From: Thauera aromatica_A
GTDB taxonomy: Bacteria > Pseudomonadota > Gammaproteobacteria > Burkholderiales > Rhodocyclaceae
Direction: 5' to 3'
Length of the DNA: 64,000 nt
Assembly (NCBI RefSeq): GCF_023093595.1
Contig: NZ_JALLIK010000107.1
Location: 1 to 64,000 of the forward strand
Shown: positions 36,418-44,989 of the stretch, in pieces
Layout of the letters: every line of letters starts with the position of its first letter
Position numbering within the stretch: position 1 is the first letter of the stretch
The notes under the pieces: generated by a model
The model's input: only the letters and a program-made list of their open reading frames with translations
Told to the model about the DNA's origin: nothing
The model's database searches: none
Translations under genes and position numbers: made by a program

Positions 36418-37266
36418 ATGAGTCTCGAAACACTCAGCCCCCAGCGCTGCTTCGGCGGCTGGCTGCAGCGCCTGCGCCACCGCTCGACCACGGTGGATTG
36501 CGACATGACCTTCGCGATCTATCTGCCGCCACAGACGGAACGCGGTGAAAAGCTGCCGGTGCTGTACTGGCTGTCCGGCCTGACCTGCACCGACGAGAAC
36601 TTCATGCAGAAGGCCGGGGCCCAGCGTCTGGCAGCCGAACTCGGCCTCATCCTCGTCGCCCCCGACACCAGCCCGCGGGGGCCGGACGTGCCGGGCGACC
36701 CGGACGGCGCCTGGGACTTCGGCCACGGCGCGGGCTTCTACGTGAACGCCACCCAGGCCCCGTGGTCGCGCCATTACCGCATGCACGACTACGTGGTGCA
36801 CGAGCTGCCCGCCCTGATCGAGGCACACTTCCCCGCCTCCGACCGGCGCGGCGTCAGCGGCCATTCGATGGGCGGCCACGGCGCGCTGATATGCGCGCTG
36901 CGCAACCCGGGCCGCTACCGGTCGGTGTCGGCCTTCGCCCCCATCGTCAATCCGATGCGCTGCCCCTGGGGCGAGAAAGCTTTCTCGCGTTACCTGGGCG
37001 AGGACCGTGAGCACTGGCGGCAATGGGACGCCTGCGCCCTGCTTGCCGGCACAACCGAACGCCTGCCGCTGCTGATCGATCAGGGCGACAAGGACGGTTT
37101 CCTGGTCGAGCAGCTCAAGCCCGAAGCGCTGCAGGCCGCGGCCAATACAGCCGGCCATCCGCTGACGCTGCGCCTGCAGCCCGGCTACGACCACAGCTAC
37201 TACTTCATCGCCAGCTTCATCGACGACCACCTGCGCCATCACGCGCGGGCGCTCGCCGATCGGTAG
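36418..37266 (+). CDS. fghA: S-formylglutathione hydrolase
   Basis: A 282-residue alpha/beta hydrolase of the esterase D family that completes glutathione-dependent formaldehyde oxidation. The nucleophile elbow is SGHSMGGHG (Ser150), the acid region IDQGDKDGF and the His region YDHSYYF. LSGLTCTDENF is the family signature. ATG 36418 has GGAG upstream. The usual partner, the glutathione-dependent alcohol dehydrogenase, is not adjacent. Confidence 0.93.
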   Translation: MSLETLSPQRCFGGWLQRLRHRSTTVDCDMTFAIYLPPQTERGEKLPVLYWLSGLTCTDENFMQKAGAQRLAAELGLILVAPDTSPRGPDVPGDPDGAWDFGHGAGFYVNATQAPWSRHYRMHDYVVHELPALIEAHFPASDRRGVSGHSMGGHGALICALRNPGRYRSVSAFAPIVNPMRCPWGEKAFSRYLGEDREHWRQWDACALLAGTTERLPLLIDQGDKDGFLVEQLKPEALQAAANTAGHPLTLRLQPGYDHSYYFIASFIDDHLRHHARALADR

Positions 37267-37286
37267 CACAACGCAGCCGCCTCCCT

Positions 37287-37354
37287 GATCCGGCGCCTTG
37301 CGTAAAGTGCGCGCTGCGGCAGAAAGCCCTGCGGCAGAAAGCCCGCGCCGGATC
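37287..37354. repeat. 10-bp inverted repeat enclosing a tandem 15-mer
   Basis: GATCCGGCGC (37287-37296) and GCGCCGGATC (37345-37354) are perfect inverted copies. Inside the 48-base interval the unit CTGCGGCAGAAAGCC occurs twice in direct tandem (37314-37328 and 37329-37343). It lies 20 bases after fghA. It could be a transcript end structure or an intergenic mosaic repeat; no T-run follows the stem. Confidence 0.75.
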
Positions 37355-37413
37355 GGACGTAGCCCGTTAGAATCGGAGCCCAGCACAGCACCCGATGACG
37401 TGGGAGGCGTTCC

Positions 37414-37644
37414 ATGGAGTTCAGCCGGATCCAGGGGCACTTGCTGCCGATCGGCTGCGGTGGCGGAAGCTCGAGCCAGGAGATGGCCTCCCGCATCACG
37501 CTGATCGATCTGGGGCGTGGCACAGTGGTGGGGTCGGGCACTGCCCGCACCGAGGTCGATGGCGATGGCGACGCCGGCGCGCAGATGGCGGCAGCAACCG
37601 AGGTCACCGTCGATGCGACGAAGGCCGCCAGCGTGGTGCGCTGA
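37414..37644 (+). CDS. small hypothetical protein, 76 aa
   Basis: Not recognised. ATG 37414 has a very good GGGAGG ribosome-binding site six bases upstream, and the stop is two bases before the next start, so co-translation with the DUF2238 gene is likely. The product is Gly/Ala/Thr-rich (IGCGGGSSSQEMASRITLID; later repeated short acidic residues), with no clear membrane segment or signal peptide. The other frames here are typical high-GC shadows. Confidence 0.55.
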   Translation: MEFSRIQGHLLPIGCGGGSSSQEMASRITLIDLGRGTVVGSGTARTEVDGDGDAGAQMAAATEVTVDATKAASVVR

Positions 37645-37645
37645 C

Positions 37646-38263
37646 ATGAGCCTGCGTATCGTGTTGCTGATCCTCGTCCTCGCCGCCCTCCTCGCCTCGG
37701 GCGTGGCGCCTCACGACCGCGGCGTATGGTGGGCCGAGGTGATGCCGGTGCTGATCGCGCTGCCGATCCTCGTCCTCAGCGCCCGCCGCTTTCCGCTCAC
37801 GCCGCTCACCTGCGGCCTCATCGCCTTCTTCGCGCTGGTCCTGATCCTCGGCGGCACCTACACCTATGCACGCGTGCCGATCGGCTTCGTGGTACAGGAC
37901 TGGTTCGATCTCGCGCGCAACCCCTACGACCGCTTCGGCCATTTCTTCCAGGGCGTGACACCCGCCATCCTCGGCCGCGAGCTGCTGCTGCGCACCTCGC
38001 CGCTGCGCCCGGGCAAGTGGCTGTTCGTCCTGCTTGCGCTGAGCTGCCTCGGCATCAGCGCGCTGTACGAGCTGGTCGAGTGGGCCTCGGCAGTGTTCTG
38101 GGGCGGCGGCGCGGTAGAGTTCCTCGGCACCCAGGGCGACCCCTGGGATGCCCAGGCCGACATGCTGATGGCGCTGATGGGGGCGATGCTGGCGCAGTGG
38201 TTGCTCGCCGGGACACACGACCGCCAGCTTGCACGACTGGCACGGGCGAAGCTCGGCCAGTAG
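37646..38263 (+). CDS. DUF2238 (YjdF-type) inner-membrane protein
   Basis: A 205-residue protein with five or six hydrophobic segments (starting at about 4-19, 31-47, 52-70, 110-150, 170-190). The conserved stretch is NPYDRFGHFFQGVTPAI (about 92-108), followed by ALYELVEWASA and GTQGDPWDAQADMLMALMG-type residues characteristic of DUF2238. Function is unknown. ATG 37646 follows the small gene by one base; the frame is open upstream in error. Confidence 0.88.
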   Translation: MSLRIVLLILVLAALLASGVAPHDRGVWWAEVMPVLIALPILVLSARRFPLTPLTCGLIAFFALVLILGGTYTYARVPIGFVVQDWFDLARNPYDRFGHFFQGVTPAILGRELLLRTSPLRPGKWLFVLLALSCLGISALYELVEWASAVFWGGGAVEFLGTQGDPWDAQADMLMALMGAMLAQWLLAGTHDRQLARLARAKLGQ

Positions 38264-38487
38264 GCCTGTGGTCCGCGCGCGGACCCGCCCAGCGCGGGCC
38301 CGCAGCGCCCCCCGAACCAGCCCGGTGGCGCAGTCTGCCGCATCGTCGTACCGGCGGCTTCTTCGTCTCTGCGGTTTCCACGTCTCCTTCCTGATCTCGC
38401 GCGTGCCCGGGGTGATCGCCGACTGCGGCCTGGCGGTCGAACGGCCGCTGGCACAGGCCACCCCGCCGACCGTCCCGATGACCGGCT

Positions 38488-38907
38488 TCAGTCCGGCCGG
38501 CGCGGGCCGAGCGCCTCGGTCAGCGCGGCATAGAGGGCCGAAGGCTCGACCGGCTTGGGCAACACCAGACGCACACCCGCGGCGCGCAACACCTCCTCGC
38601 CGACGCCATCGGCATAGCCGGAGAACAGCATCACCGGCGTCGCCGGCGACAGGCGCCGGATCGCATCGGCGAGCGCCAGCCCGGTCAGGTGGGGCATGGT
38701 CAGGTCGGTGAGCACGACATCGAATGCGGCGGGATCGGCGGCAAACATGGCCCGCCCTTCCCGGCCGTCGGTCGCCGCCTCGACACTCAGTCCCCCGCCT
38801 TCGAGCAGTTCGCGGAGGAAGGCCCGCACCATCTCCTCGTCGTCGGCGAGCAGCACGCGACCCGCGAGGCGCGCGGGCATGCGGGCTGCGCCCCCCTTCA
38901 CGGCCAT
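38488..38907 (-). CDS. stand-alone response regulator receiver domain
   Basis: A 139-residue single REC domain. The acidic pair is in LLADDEEMV, the phosphoacceptor Asp in VVLTDLTMPHLTG, the Ser/Thr switch in MLFSGYAD and the Lys in VLPKPVEPS. No output domain follows, so it would act by protein contact or as a phosphate sink. No histidine kinase is adjacent. Start at 38907 gives an N-terminal extension of about 17 residues; the Met at codon 10 is an alternative. Confidence 0.88.
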   Translation of the reverse strand: MAVKGGAARMPARLAGRVLLADDEEMVRAFLRELLEGGGLSVEAATDGREGRAMFAADPAAFDVVLTDLTMPHLTGLALADAIRRLSPATPVMLFSGYADGVGEEVLRAAGVRLVLPKPVEPSALYAALTEALGPRRPD

Positions 38908-39472
38908 CGGGCCACCGCACCCCCTCCGGCTGCTGCCAGATCATATAAACGGCGTGGGATAACTGAGGTTTTTAGGATCAAACGAGAGTGCCATCCTTCA
39001 GGATGACATTTTTCGTTCACGGGGTCTCAGAGCGGGCATCAGGGGCCGTTTTTGGTCGCCCTGCACCACCTATCCCCTCCTGATGTTCGGCCCTGGCCGA
39101 ACTACGCCGTTCTAGTGGCTTCTGCGGGCTTCACGCCCCGCGTCCATCCCCTGTCACCCTCCGGATCTTGGGGCTCGCTCCGCGACCGGACTACACAGCC
39201 ACTACCACCGCAGGCGAGCTGCCTCACGCACCTGATCACCGATCCGATCATGCCAACCACCGCCCTGTGAGCCGGGCGTTTAGCCGCCAGCCCGGACGCA
39301 CCAAGAAGGCGGCGATGGCCGGACCGGTCATCATCGCCGGGCGCGGGCGCCCGACCCACGTGCGGCTCTTCTTCGAGGCCTGCCGCGCACTGCTCCCTCC
39401 GCATCCTTTCGCCCAGATCCCCATGTTTTGCTTATAATTTCCATGTTAGCTATTTCAGCCAGGAGACTAATC
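38908..39472. other. 565-base non-coding stretch with palindromes
   Basis: I see no credible gene; open frames here have no ribosome-binding sites or family features. It holds a hairpin CATCCT/AGGATG with following ATTTTT (about 38990-39009), an imperfect inverted pair CATCAGG-GG / CCCCTCCTGATG (about 39040-39085), and an 18-base palindrome GTTCGGCCCTGGCCGAAC (39085-39102). Codon-like statistics look broken, and the block may be a degenerate mobile element or a MITE-like piece next to the toxin-antitoxin genes. Confidence 0.45.
39421..39447 (+). promoter_or_regulatory. promoter and candidate operator of the toxin-antitoxin pair
   Basis: TATAAT at 39433-39438 is a perfect -10 box, 34 bases before the antitoxin ATG. 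The heptamer CCATGTT occurs at 39421-39427 and 39441-39447, spaced 20 bases (about two helical turns) and flanking the -10 box. This suits autorepression by an antitoxin dimer pair, but is inferred. Confidence 0.5.
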
Positions 39473-39748
39473 ATGCGCACCGTGACCTCCGTCGAGGCCC
39501 AGAATCGCTTCGGCGAGTTGATCGACAGCGCCCAGCGCGAACCGGTCACCATCACCCGTCGCGGTCGCCCGGTGGCTTTTGTCCTGTCGCCCGCAGACAT
39601 GAAGGAGTTGCTGGCTGTCCGTGAGCAGCGCGAACGCGTTGTCAGCGATTTCGAGGCCTTCTTCCGCTCCGCGGATGCGCGCCTGAAACCCGAGGCGCTC
39701 GACCTGTCCGACAGTGATGTGCAGCGGATGGTGAATGAACTTCGTTAA
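39473..39748 (+). CDS. Phd/YefM-family antitoxin
   Basis: A 91-residue antitoxin. The N-terminal DNA-binding fold is MRTVTSVEAQNRFGELIDSA with RRGRPVAFVLSP, typical of Phd/YefM; the C-terminal part (LKPEALDLSDSDVQRMVNELR region) would cover the toxin. ATG 39473 has AGGAG seven bases upstream; earlier Met codons lie in the promoter. It overlaps the PIN gene by 14 bp. Confidence 0.9.
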   Translation: MRTVTSVEAQNRFGELIDSAQREPVTITRRGRPVAFVLSPADMKELLAVREQRERVVSDFEAFFRSADARLKPEALDLSDSDVQRMVNELR

Positions 39749-40160
39749 GCGTGTTGTCTTCGACACCAGCACGCTCGTCAGCGCAGCCCTTCGCCCCACA
39801 TCGATCCCGCGCCAGGCTTTTCTGAAGGCTATCGCGCAAGCCGAATTGTGCGTTTCCGATTCGACGCTTGCCGAACTCGGTGAGGTCATGTCGCGAGAGA
39901 AGTTCGACCGCTACCTCGATCGCGATCTACGCCAGCAGTTCGTCGACCTCTACCGCCGGCACGCACGGCTGTTCCACGTTTCCGAGGCCGACGAGACGAT
40001 GCTTCAGGAGCCTTGCTGCGACCCGCGCGACAACAAGTTCCTGGCCTTGGCCCTTGCCTGCTCGGCCGATGTCGTGGTCAGCAGCGATGAGGACTTGCCG
40101 ACGCTCAACCCCTATCGCCGAATTCCGGTTGTCCTGCCACGGGACTTTCTGGAACGCTGA
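39735..40160 (+). CDS. PIN-domain toxin (VapC-like RNase)
   Basis: A 141-residue PIN domain of the putative toxin-antitoxin toxin family. Acidic metal ligands are visible in VVFDTSTLVSA (Asp9), STLAELGEV (Glu), DPRDNKFLALA (Asp pair) and VSSDEDL. It probably cleaves RNA when freed from the antitoxin encoded just upstream with a 14-bp overlap. The gene looks complete. Confidence 0.88.
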   Translation: MNFVKRVVFDTSTLVSAALRPTSIPRQAFLKAIAQAELCVSDSTLAELGEVMSREKFDRYLDRDLRQQFVDLYRRHARLFHVSEADETMLQEPCCDPRDNKFLALALACSADVVVSSDEDLPTLNPYRRIPVVLPRDFLER

Positions 40161-40340
40161 GCCGGGATGTAGAAGAGGGTGCTGCGTCTGCCCGTCTGCA
40201 AGTCGGCGACCTTCAAACGCAACTCGGTCGTCGAGTCCTGCCCTGCCGGCACGAACGCTCCGGAACATGGTCTACTGCACGGGTTCGCTCACGCAGCACA
40301 GGGGAGGCCTCGAGGGGAATCGATGGCCGAGGAGACGATC

Positions 40341-40937
40341 ATGCATGTCCATGATTTGCCGAAGATGCTGTACTCGTATTCCGAAGGATGGTCGGACCTG
40401 GTCCGCATCCATCCGTCGGTGATGCGGGTCTTTCTGATGTACGTGGTGCCGATGTCGCTGATTCCGCCGGCGATGCTGCTGTACTCGATGTTCGTGACCC
40501 CCGGCGCAGTGTTTCCCGCCGCCGTCCCGGAAATCACCGCGTTCGAGGCGGGCGCCGTGTTCGTCGCCTTTTTTGGCGCGCAGCTGCTGATGGTGCCGCT
40601 GATGGCCAGCGTGATCCAGCAGATGGGCGACGTCATCGGCACGCGCCCGGACTTCCACGACGCGTTCATGCTCGCCGCGGTGGCGCCGACGCCCTTGTGG
40701 CTCTGCGCGCTGGTGCTCTTCATCCCCTCGATGTGGGTGGCCGGCATTGCGCTGGCTGCAGCCTGGGTGGCTTCGGCAGCGCTCATCTACCACGGCATCG
40801 AGCCGCTGTTCAAGCTCGACGACCATGCCAAGTCGCGCCTGCTGGGCAGCTTCGTGCTCGCCACCGGGGTCGCCGCGTGGCTCGCGCTGATGGCGGTGCT
40901 CGCCCTGCTGCTGAGCATGATCGTCGGCCTGCGGTGA
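40341..40937 (+). CDS. Yip1-family membrane protein
   Basis: A 198-residue protein with about five transmembrane segments (near 27-46, 62-84, 103-122, 124-143, 165-195). The start MHVHDLPKMLYSYSEGWSDL and FHDAFMLAAVAPTPLWL match bacterial Yip1-like proteins as I remember them. The ATG at 40341 has AGGAG at ideal spacing; an ATG at 40323 with GAGGGG is an equally possible start adding six residues. Function is unknown. Confidence 0.75.
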   Translation: MHVHDLPKMLYSYSEGWSDLVRIHPSVMRVFLMYVVPMSLIPPAMLLYSMFVTPGAVFPAAVPEITAFEAGAVFVAFFGAQLLMVPLMASVIQQMGDVIGTRPDFHDAFMLAAVAPTPLWLCALVLFIPSMWVAGIALAAAWVASAALIYHGIEPLFKLDDHAKSRLLGSFVLATGVAAWLALMAVLALLLSMIVGLR

Positions 40938-40963
40938 AGACTGCGCAACGGGAGCGCGCCTTG

Positions 40964-43393
40964 TCAGACGCCGTGCCGCCGGCGATGCTGGCGCGCGCCC
41001 GCCGCGCCCTCGGTCTCGGAATACGCGTGCCGTGCGGCCGTCATTTCGGCGAGGACGGTGGCGATCTTGTGATTGAGCGTACCTTTCGGAATCACGCCCT
41101 TCGCATCGGGCTCGCCGGCCTCGATCCCGGTGAGCACGGTCATCGCCTCATCCACGGTTTTGACCGCATGAATATGGAAACGCCCTTCGGCGGCCGCCTG
41201 CACCACATCCTCGCGCAGCATCAGGTGGCGCACGCTCGCAGCCGGGATCACCACGCCGTGCGAACCGTCCAGCCCGCGCGCAGCGCACAGGTCGAAGAAG
41301 CCTTCGATTTTTTCGTTGACGCCGCCGATCACCTGGACTTCGCCGAACTGGTTCACCGAACCGGTGATCGCAAAGCGCTGCTGGATCGGGATCTGGGTCA
41401 GCGCCGACAACAGTGCGCACAGCTCGGCCAGCGACGCAGAGTCACCCTCGACCGGCGCGTAGGACTGCTCGAACACCAGGCTCGCCGACAACGACAGCGG
41501 CTGGTGCCGGGCATAGCGCGCGGCGAGAAAGGCCGACAGGATCAGCACCCCTTTCGAATGGATCGCACCGCCCAGCTCGGTCTCGCGCTCGATGTCGACG
41601 ACGTCGCCTTCGCCCATGCGCACGGTCGCGGTAATCCGCACCGGATGGCCGAAGCGCTCGGCGGCCAGCTCCACCACCACCAGGCCGTTGATCTGGCCGG
41701 CGCGCTCGCCGTCGGTGGAAATCAGCGTCGTCCCGTCGAGAATCGATTCCCGCACCCGGGTCGGGTAGCGGTTGCAGCGCCGCGCGCGCGCGGCGAGCGC
41801 CGCCTCGACTTCCGCGCGGCCGGTGGCGGTCAGGCCCTTCAGGCGGGCATGGTAGTCGGCCTCGCGCATCAGGTCGGACAGCGCGCGGGTGTTGAGCGAC
41901 AGCCGGCCGGCGTCCTCGGCCAGGCGCGACGCCTCCTCCACCAGGCGGGCGACGCCGCTGCGCTCGATCGGCAGCAGCTTCGCCCCGCGCGCCAGCAGGG
42001 CCATCAGGCGGGCATATTCGCACTCGTTTTCCGGCGTGCGCGGCAGATCGTCATCGAAATCGGCCGCAACCTTGAACAGGTCGGCGAACTCCGGGTCGTG
42101 CTCCATCAGCAGGTAATAGACGTCGCGGTCGCCGATCAGCACCACTTTCAGCGCGCTCGGCAGCGCCTGCGGCTCGAGCGTCAGCGCCCCGCTCCAGCCC
42201 TGGGCTTCGGCCGGCGGCTCGATGCGGATCTCGCCCGCGCGCAGGCAGCGCTTGAGCCCTTCCCAGGCGAAAGGCTGGGCCAGCAGGCGCTCGGCATCGA
42301 GCACCAGGTAGCCGCCGTTGGCGCGGTGCAGCGCCCCGGCGCGGATCAGGTTGAAGTGGCTGACCTGGTTGCCCTGCTGCACGATGTGCTCGATGCGCCC
42401 GATCAGGTTGCCGTAGCCGGGATTGTTCTCGAACACCACCGGCGCGCCCTGCGAGGCCGAATGGTCGACCAGCAGCTTGACCTGGTAGCGATGGTAGCGG
42501 GTGCTTTCCTCGGGCTCGGCGACCTCGTCTTCTTCCTCGTCGAGCATCGTGCCCTTGATCGCGCTGTCGAGCACGTCGAGCGCCACCGCATCGAGAAACG
42601 CCAGCACCTCGGGCAGGTCGACATGGGCCTCGCGCACGCCGCGCAGCAGGTGCGACACCGCCGGCCCCAGCACTTCGTGTTCGGCGCGCTCGATCGACTC
42701 GCGCACCGCCTTGCGCCAGCCGGGAAATTCGTTGAGGAGGTCTTCCAGCCTCTCGCTCCAGGCGCTGACCCGGCCTTCGATCTCGTGGCGCTCGGCCTCC
42801 GGCAGGGCCTCGAACGCTTCCGGCGACAGCACCTCGCCATCGCGCGTGGGCGCGAACACGAAACCTTCCGGCGTCTGCAGCAGGGAGATGCCTTCGGCCC
42901 CGCAGGCCTGGCCGAGCTCACGCAGCGCGCCTTCCTCACGCGCCTTGTGCGCGCTCTGCAGCGCCTCGACACGCTCGGTGTGGGCATCGCTGTCGAGTGC
43001 GGCGCCCAGCGCCGGACCGAGTTCGCGGATGAAGGTCTGCATGTGCGCGCGCAGTGCTGCGCCGCGGCCGGCGGGCAACGTCAGCAGGCAAGGCTTGAGG
43101 GCCTCGTCGAAATTGTGCAGGTAGCACAGGTCGGGCGGCACCGGCTCGGTCGCGGCGCGCTCGCGCAGCAAGCGGAAGGTGGTCGCATGCTTGCCGCTGC
43201 CGGTCTCACCGAGGACGAACACGTGATAGCCGCTGTGGCCCATCGCCAGGCCGAAGCGGATCGCCTCGACGGCGCGCTCCTGCCCCAGGTCGCCGGCATG
43301 GTCGGCAAGGGATTCGGTGGTATCGAAGCTGAAGCAGGCGGGGTTGCAGCGGGTACGCAGTGTCGTCGCCGGCAGCGGCACGAGTTCGGCCAT
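40964..43393 (-). CDS. LonB-type ATP-dependent protease (AAA_32 plus Lon proteolytic domain)
   Basis: An 809-residue protein. The N-terminal ATPase part has GETGSGK at 62-68, then a long insertion/coiled part (about 90-330). A second ATPase section contains GYLVLDAERLLA. The C-terminal Lon protease domain has the catalytic Ser in EGDSASLAELCALLSAL and Lys in GGVNEKIEGFFDLC. This layout differs from classical Lon (no LAN domain) and fits the proteobacterial LonB-like group. ATG 43393 has GGAG upstream; the frame extends to 43537 without support. It is divergent from moaA. Confidence 0.9.
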   Translation of the reverse strand: MAELVPLPATTLRTRCNPACFSFDTTESLADHAGDLGQERAVEAIRFGLAMGHSGYHVFVLGETGSGKHATTFRLLRERAATEPVPPDLCYLHNFDEALKPCLLTLPAGRGAALRAHMQTFIRELGPALGAALDSDAHTERVEALQSAHKAREEGALRELGQACGAEGISLLQTPEGFVFAPTRDGEVLSPEAFEALPEAERHEIEGRVSAWSERLEDLLNEFPGWRKAVRESIERAEHEVLGPAVSHLLRGVREAHVDLPEVLAFLDAVALDVLDSAIKGTMLDEEEDEVAEPEESTRYHRYQVKLLVDHSASQGAPVVFENNPGYGNLIGRIEHIVQQGNQVSHFNLIRAGALHRANGGYLVLDAERLLAQPFAWEGLKRCLRAGEIRIEPPAEAQGWSGALTLEPQALPSALKVVLIGDRDVYYLLMEHDPEFADLFKVAADFDDDLPRTPENECEYARLMALLARGAKLLPIERSGVARLVEEASRLAEDAGRLSLNTRALSDLMREADYHARLKGLTATGRAEVEAALAARARRCNRYPTRVRESILDGTTLISTDGERAGQINGLVVVELAAERFGHPVRITATVRMGEGDVVDIERETELGGAIHSKGVLILSAFLAARYARHQPLSLSASLVFEQSYAPVEGDSASLAELCALLSALTQIPIQQRFAITGSVNQFGEVQVIGGVNEKIEGFFDLCAARGLDGSHGVVIPAASVRHLMLREDVVQAAAEGRFHIHAVKTVDEAMTVLTGIEAGEPDAKGVIPKGTLNHKIATVLAEMTAARHAYSETEGAAGARQHRRRHGV

Positions 43394-43591
43394 GTTCGTT
43401 TTTCTCCAGGTGCCGGATCGGTCCGGAGCGCAATGATACACTGCCCGCTTCCCCCTCTTCCGGCCCGGCCCTGCCGCAGCGCCCTGCTCCCGGGGCGCCT
43501 TCGCCCGCCGCTTGCGCCGATTCCCTGCCGGCATCATGGCCCGCCTTGCACCATCCTGCCCCTGTACCGATAATCAGGGCATCCGCTTCCA

Positions 43592-44680
43592 ATGGCTATC
43601 ATGAAAGTCATCCCCATCCACGAGGCTGCCGCCCCCCTCCCTCCGCCCGATGCCGGCCCGAGCCCCAGCGCCGGAGAACTGCTGTCCGACCGCCGCGGGC
43701 GTCATGTGCGCGACCTGCGCATCTCGGTCACCGACCGCTGCAACTTCCGCTGCATCTACTGCATGCCGCGCGAAGTGTTCGGCGACGACCACGCCTTCCT
43801 GCCCCGGCGCGAACTGCTGAGCTTCGAGGAAATCCTGCGCGTAGCGCGCCTGTTCGTCGCCCACGGCGTCAGGAAGATCCGCATCACCGGCGGCGAGCCG
43901 CTGCTGCGCAAGGACATCGAGCGCCTGATCGGCATGCTGGCGAAGCTCGACGGCGTCGAGATCACCCTCACCACCAACGGCGTGCTGCTGCCCAGGCTCG
44001 CCCAGCGCCTCAAGGACGCCGGCCTGCACCGGGTCACGGTGAGCCTGGATGCGCTCGACGACGCCTTGTTCCGGCGCATGAACGACGCCGACTACCCGGT
44101 GGAAAAAGTGCTCGAAGGCATCGAGGCGGCGCGGGTCGCCGGGCTGGGGCCGATCAAGATCAACATGGTGGTCAAGCGCGGCACCAACGACAGCGACATC
44201 GAGGCGATGGCCGGGCACTTCCGCCACAGCGGCCATATCCTGCGCTTCATCGAGTTCATGGACGTGGGCGCCTCCAACGGCTGGAAGATGGACGAAGTCC
44301 TGCCCTCGCGCGAAGTCATCGCCCGCATCGACCGCTTGTTCCCGCTCGAAGCGATCGATCCCAACTACGCAGGCGAAGTCGCCGAACGCTGGCGCTACAA
44401 GGACGGCGGCGGCGAGGTCGGCGTGATCTCCTCGGTGACCCAGGCGTTCTGCTCGAGCTGCACCCGCATCCGCCTGTCCACCGAAGGCAAGCTGTACACC
44501 TGCCTGTTCGCCCACGCCGGCCACGACCTGCGCGCCCTGCTGCGCCAGGGGGTCGACGACGCCACGCTCGACGCCGCGATCGCCGGCGTGTGGCAGCGGC
44601 GCGAAGACCGCTATTCGGAGCTGCGCACCGCGGAAACCGCCGCCCTGCGCAAGATCGAAATGTCCTACATCGGAGGCTGA
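43592..44680 (+). CDS. moaA: GTP 3',8-cyclase MoaA
   Basis: A 362-residue radical SAM enzyme of molybdenum cofactor synthesis. The N-terminal 4Fe-4S site is CNFRCIYC (Cys50, 54, 57), ITGGEPLLRKD is the SAM region, and the C-terminal cluster is CSSCTRIRLSTEGKLYTC. The C-terminus ends in GG, needed for activity. An N-terminal extension of about 30 residues is present; Met at 43601 is an alternative start. It supplies cofactor to enzymes such as the molybdenum-dependent HcrA in this window. Confidence 0.95.
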   Translation: MAIMKVIPIHEAAAPLPPPDAGPSPSAGELLSDRRGRHVRDLRISVTDRCNFRCIYCMPREVFGDDHAFLPRRELLSFEEILRVARLFVAHGVRKIRITGGEPLLRKDIERLIGMLAKLDGVEITLTTNGVLLPRLAQRLKDAGLHRVTVSLDALDDALFRRMNDADYPVEKVLEGIEAARVAGLGPIKINMVVKRGTNDSDIEAMAGHFRHSGHILRFIEFMDVGASNGWKMDEVLPSREVIARIDRLFPLEAIDPNYAGEVAERWRYKDGGGEVGVISSVTQAFCSSCTRIRLSTEGKLYTCLFAHAGHDLRALLRQGVDDATLDAAIAGVWQRREDRYSELRTAETAALRKIEMSYIGG

Positions 44681-44989
44681 GCCGGCGCCGGCCCGGGCAG
44701 GCACCGCGGCACGGGCGCACAGGCGGCTTCGATCCGCGGCCGCCGCTCTCACTGCCCCGCCGCCGCCCTCGCTGGCGCCTTTCCCCGCTGCGGGCACGGT
44801 TCGCCCACCGCGCTGCCGGCCGCTTGCAGAATGCGCGCTCCGCCCCAATCTGTTAAAAGCGATTCAACCCACAATCGCCCACAATCGATATCGAGCCCCA
44901 CTCGATCCCACCCGATCCGGCCCGCCCTGACCCGCCCTGACCCGCCCCGCTCGAACGACGGGCCCGAACATCCGAACGGAGAACAAGCA
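44681..44989. other. 309-base GC-rich gap with short tandem repeats before ribA
   Basis: No gene is supported. Near its end the decamer CCCGCCCTGA occurs twice in tandem (44921-44940), followed by a partial third unit; two CCCACAATCG copies lie just upstream (about 44868-44888). No FMN-riboswitch-like structure was recognised, and no clear promoter is visible by eye. Confidence 0.4.

Noticed and set aside
39052..39404. Short frames on both strands in the 38908-39472 block
   Set aside because: They lack ribosome-binding sites, conserved motifs and plausible starts; treated as non-coding.
40388..43573. 1061-codon open frame spanning the Yip1-like gene and the opposite strand of the Lon-like gene
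   Set aside because: It overlaps two well-supported genes in the wrong frame or strand; composition is that of a shadow.
44681..44989. FMN riboswitch before ribA
   Set aside because: No conserved RFN-element helices were recognised; the region is short GC-rich repeats.
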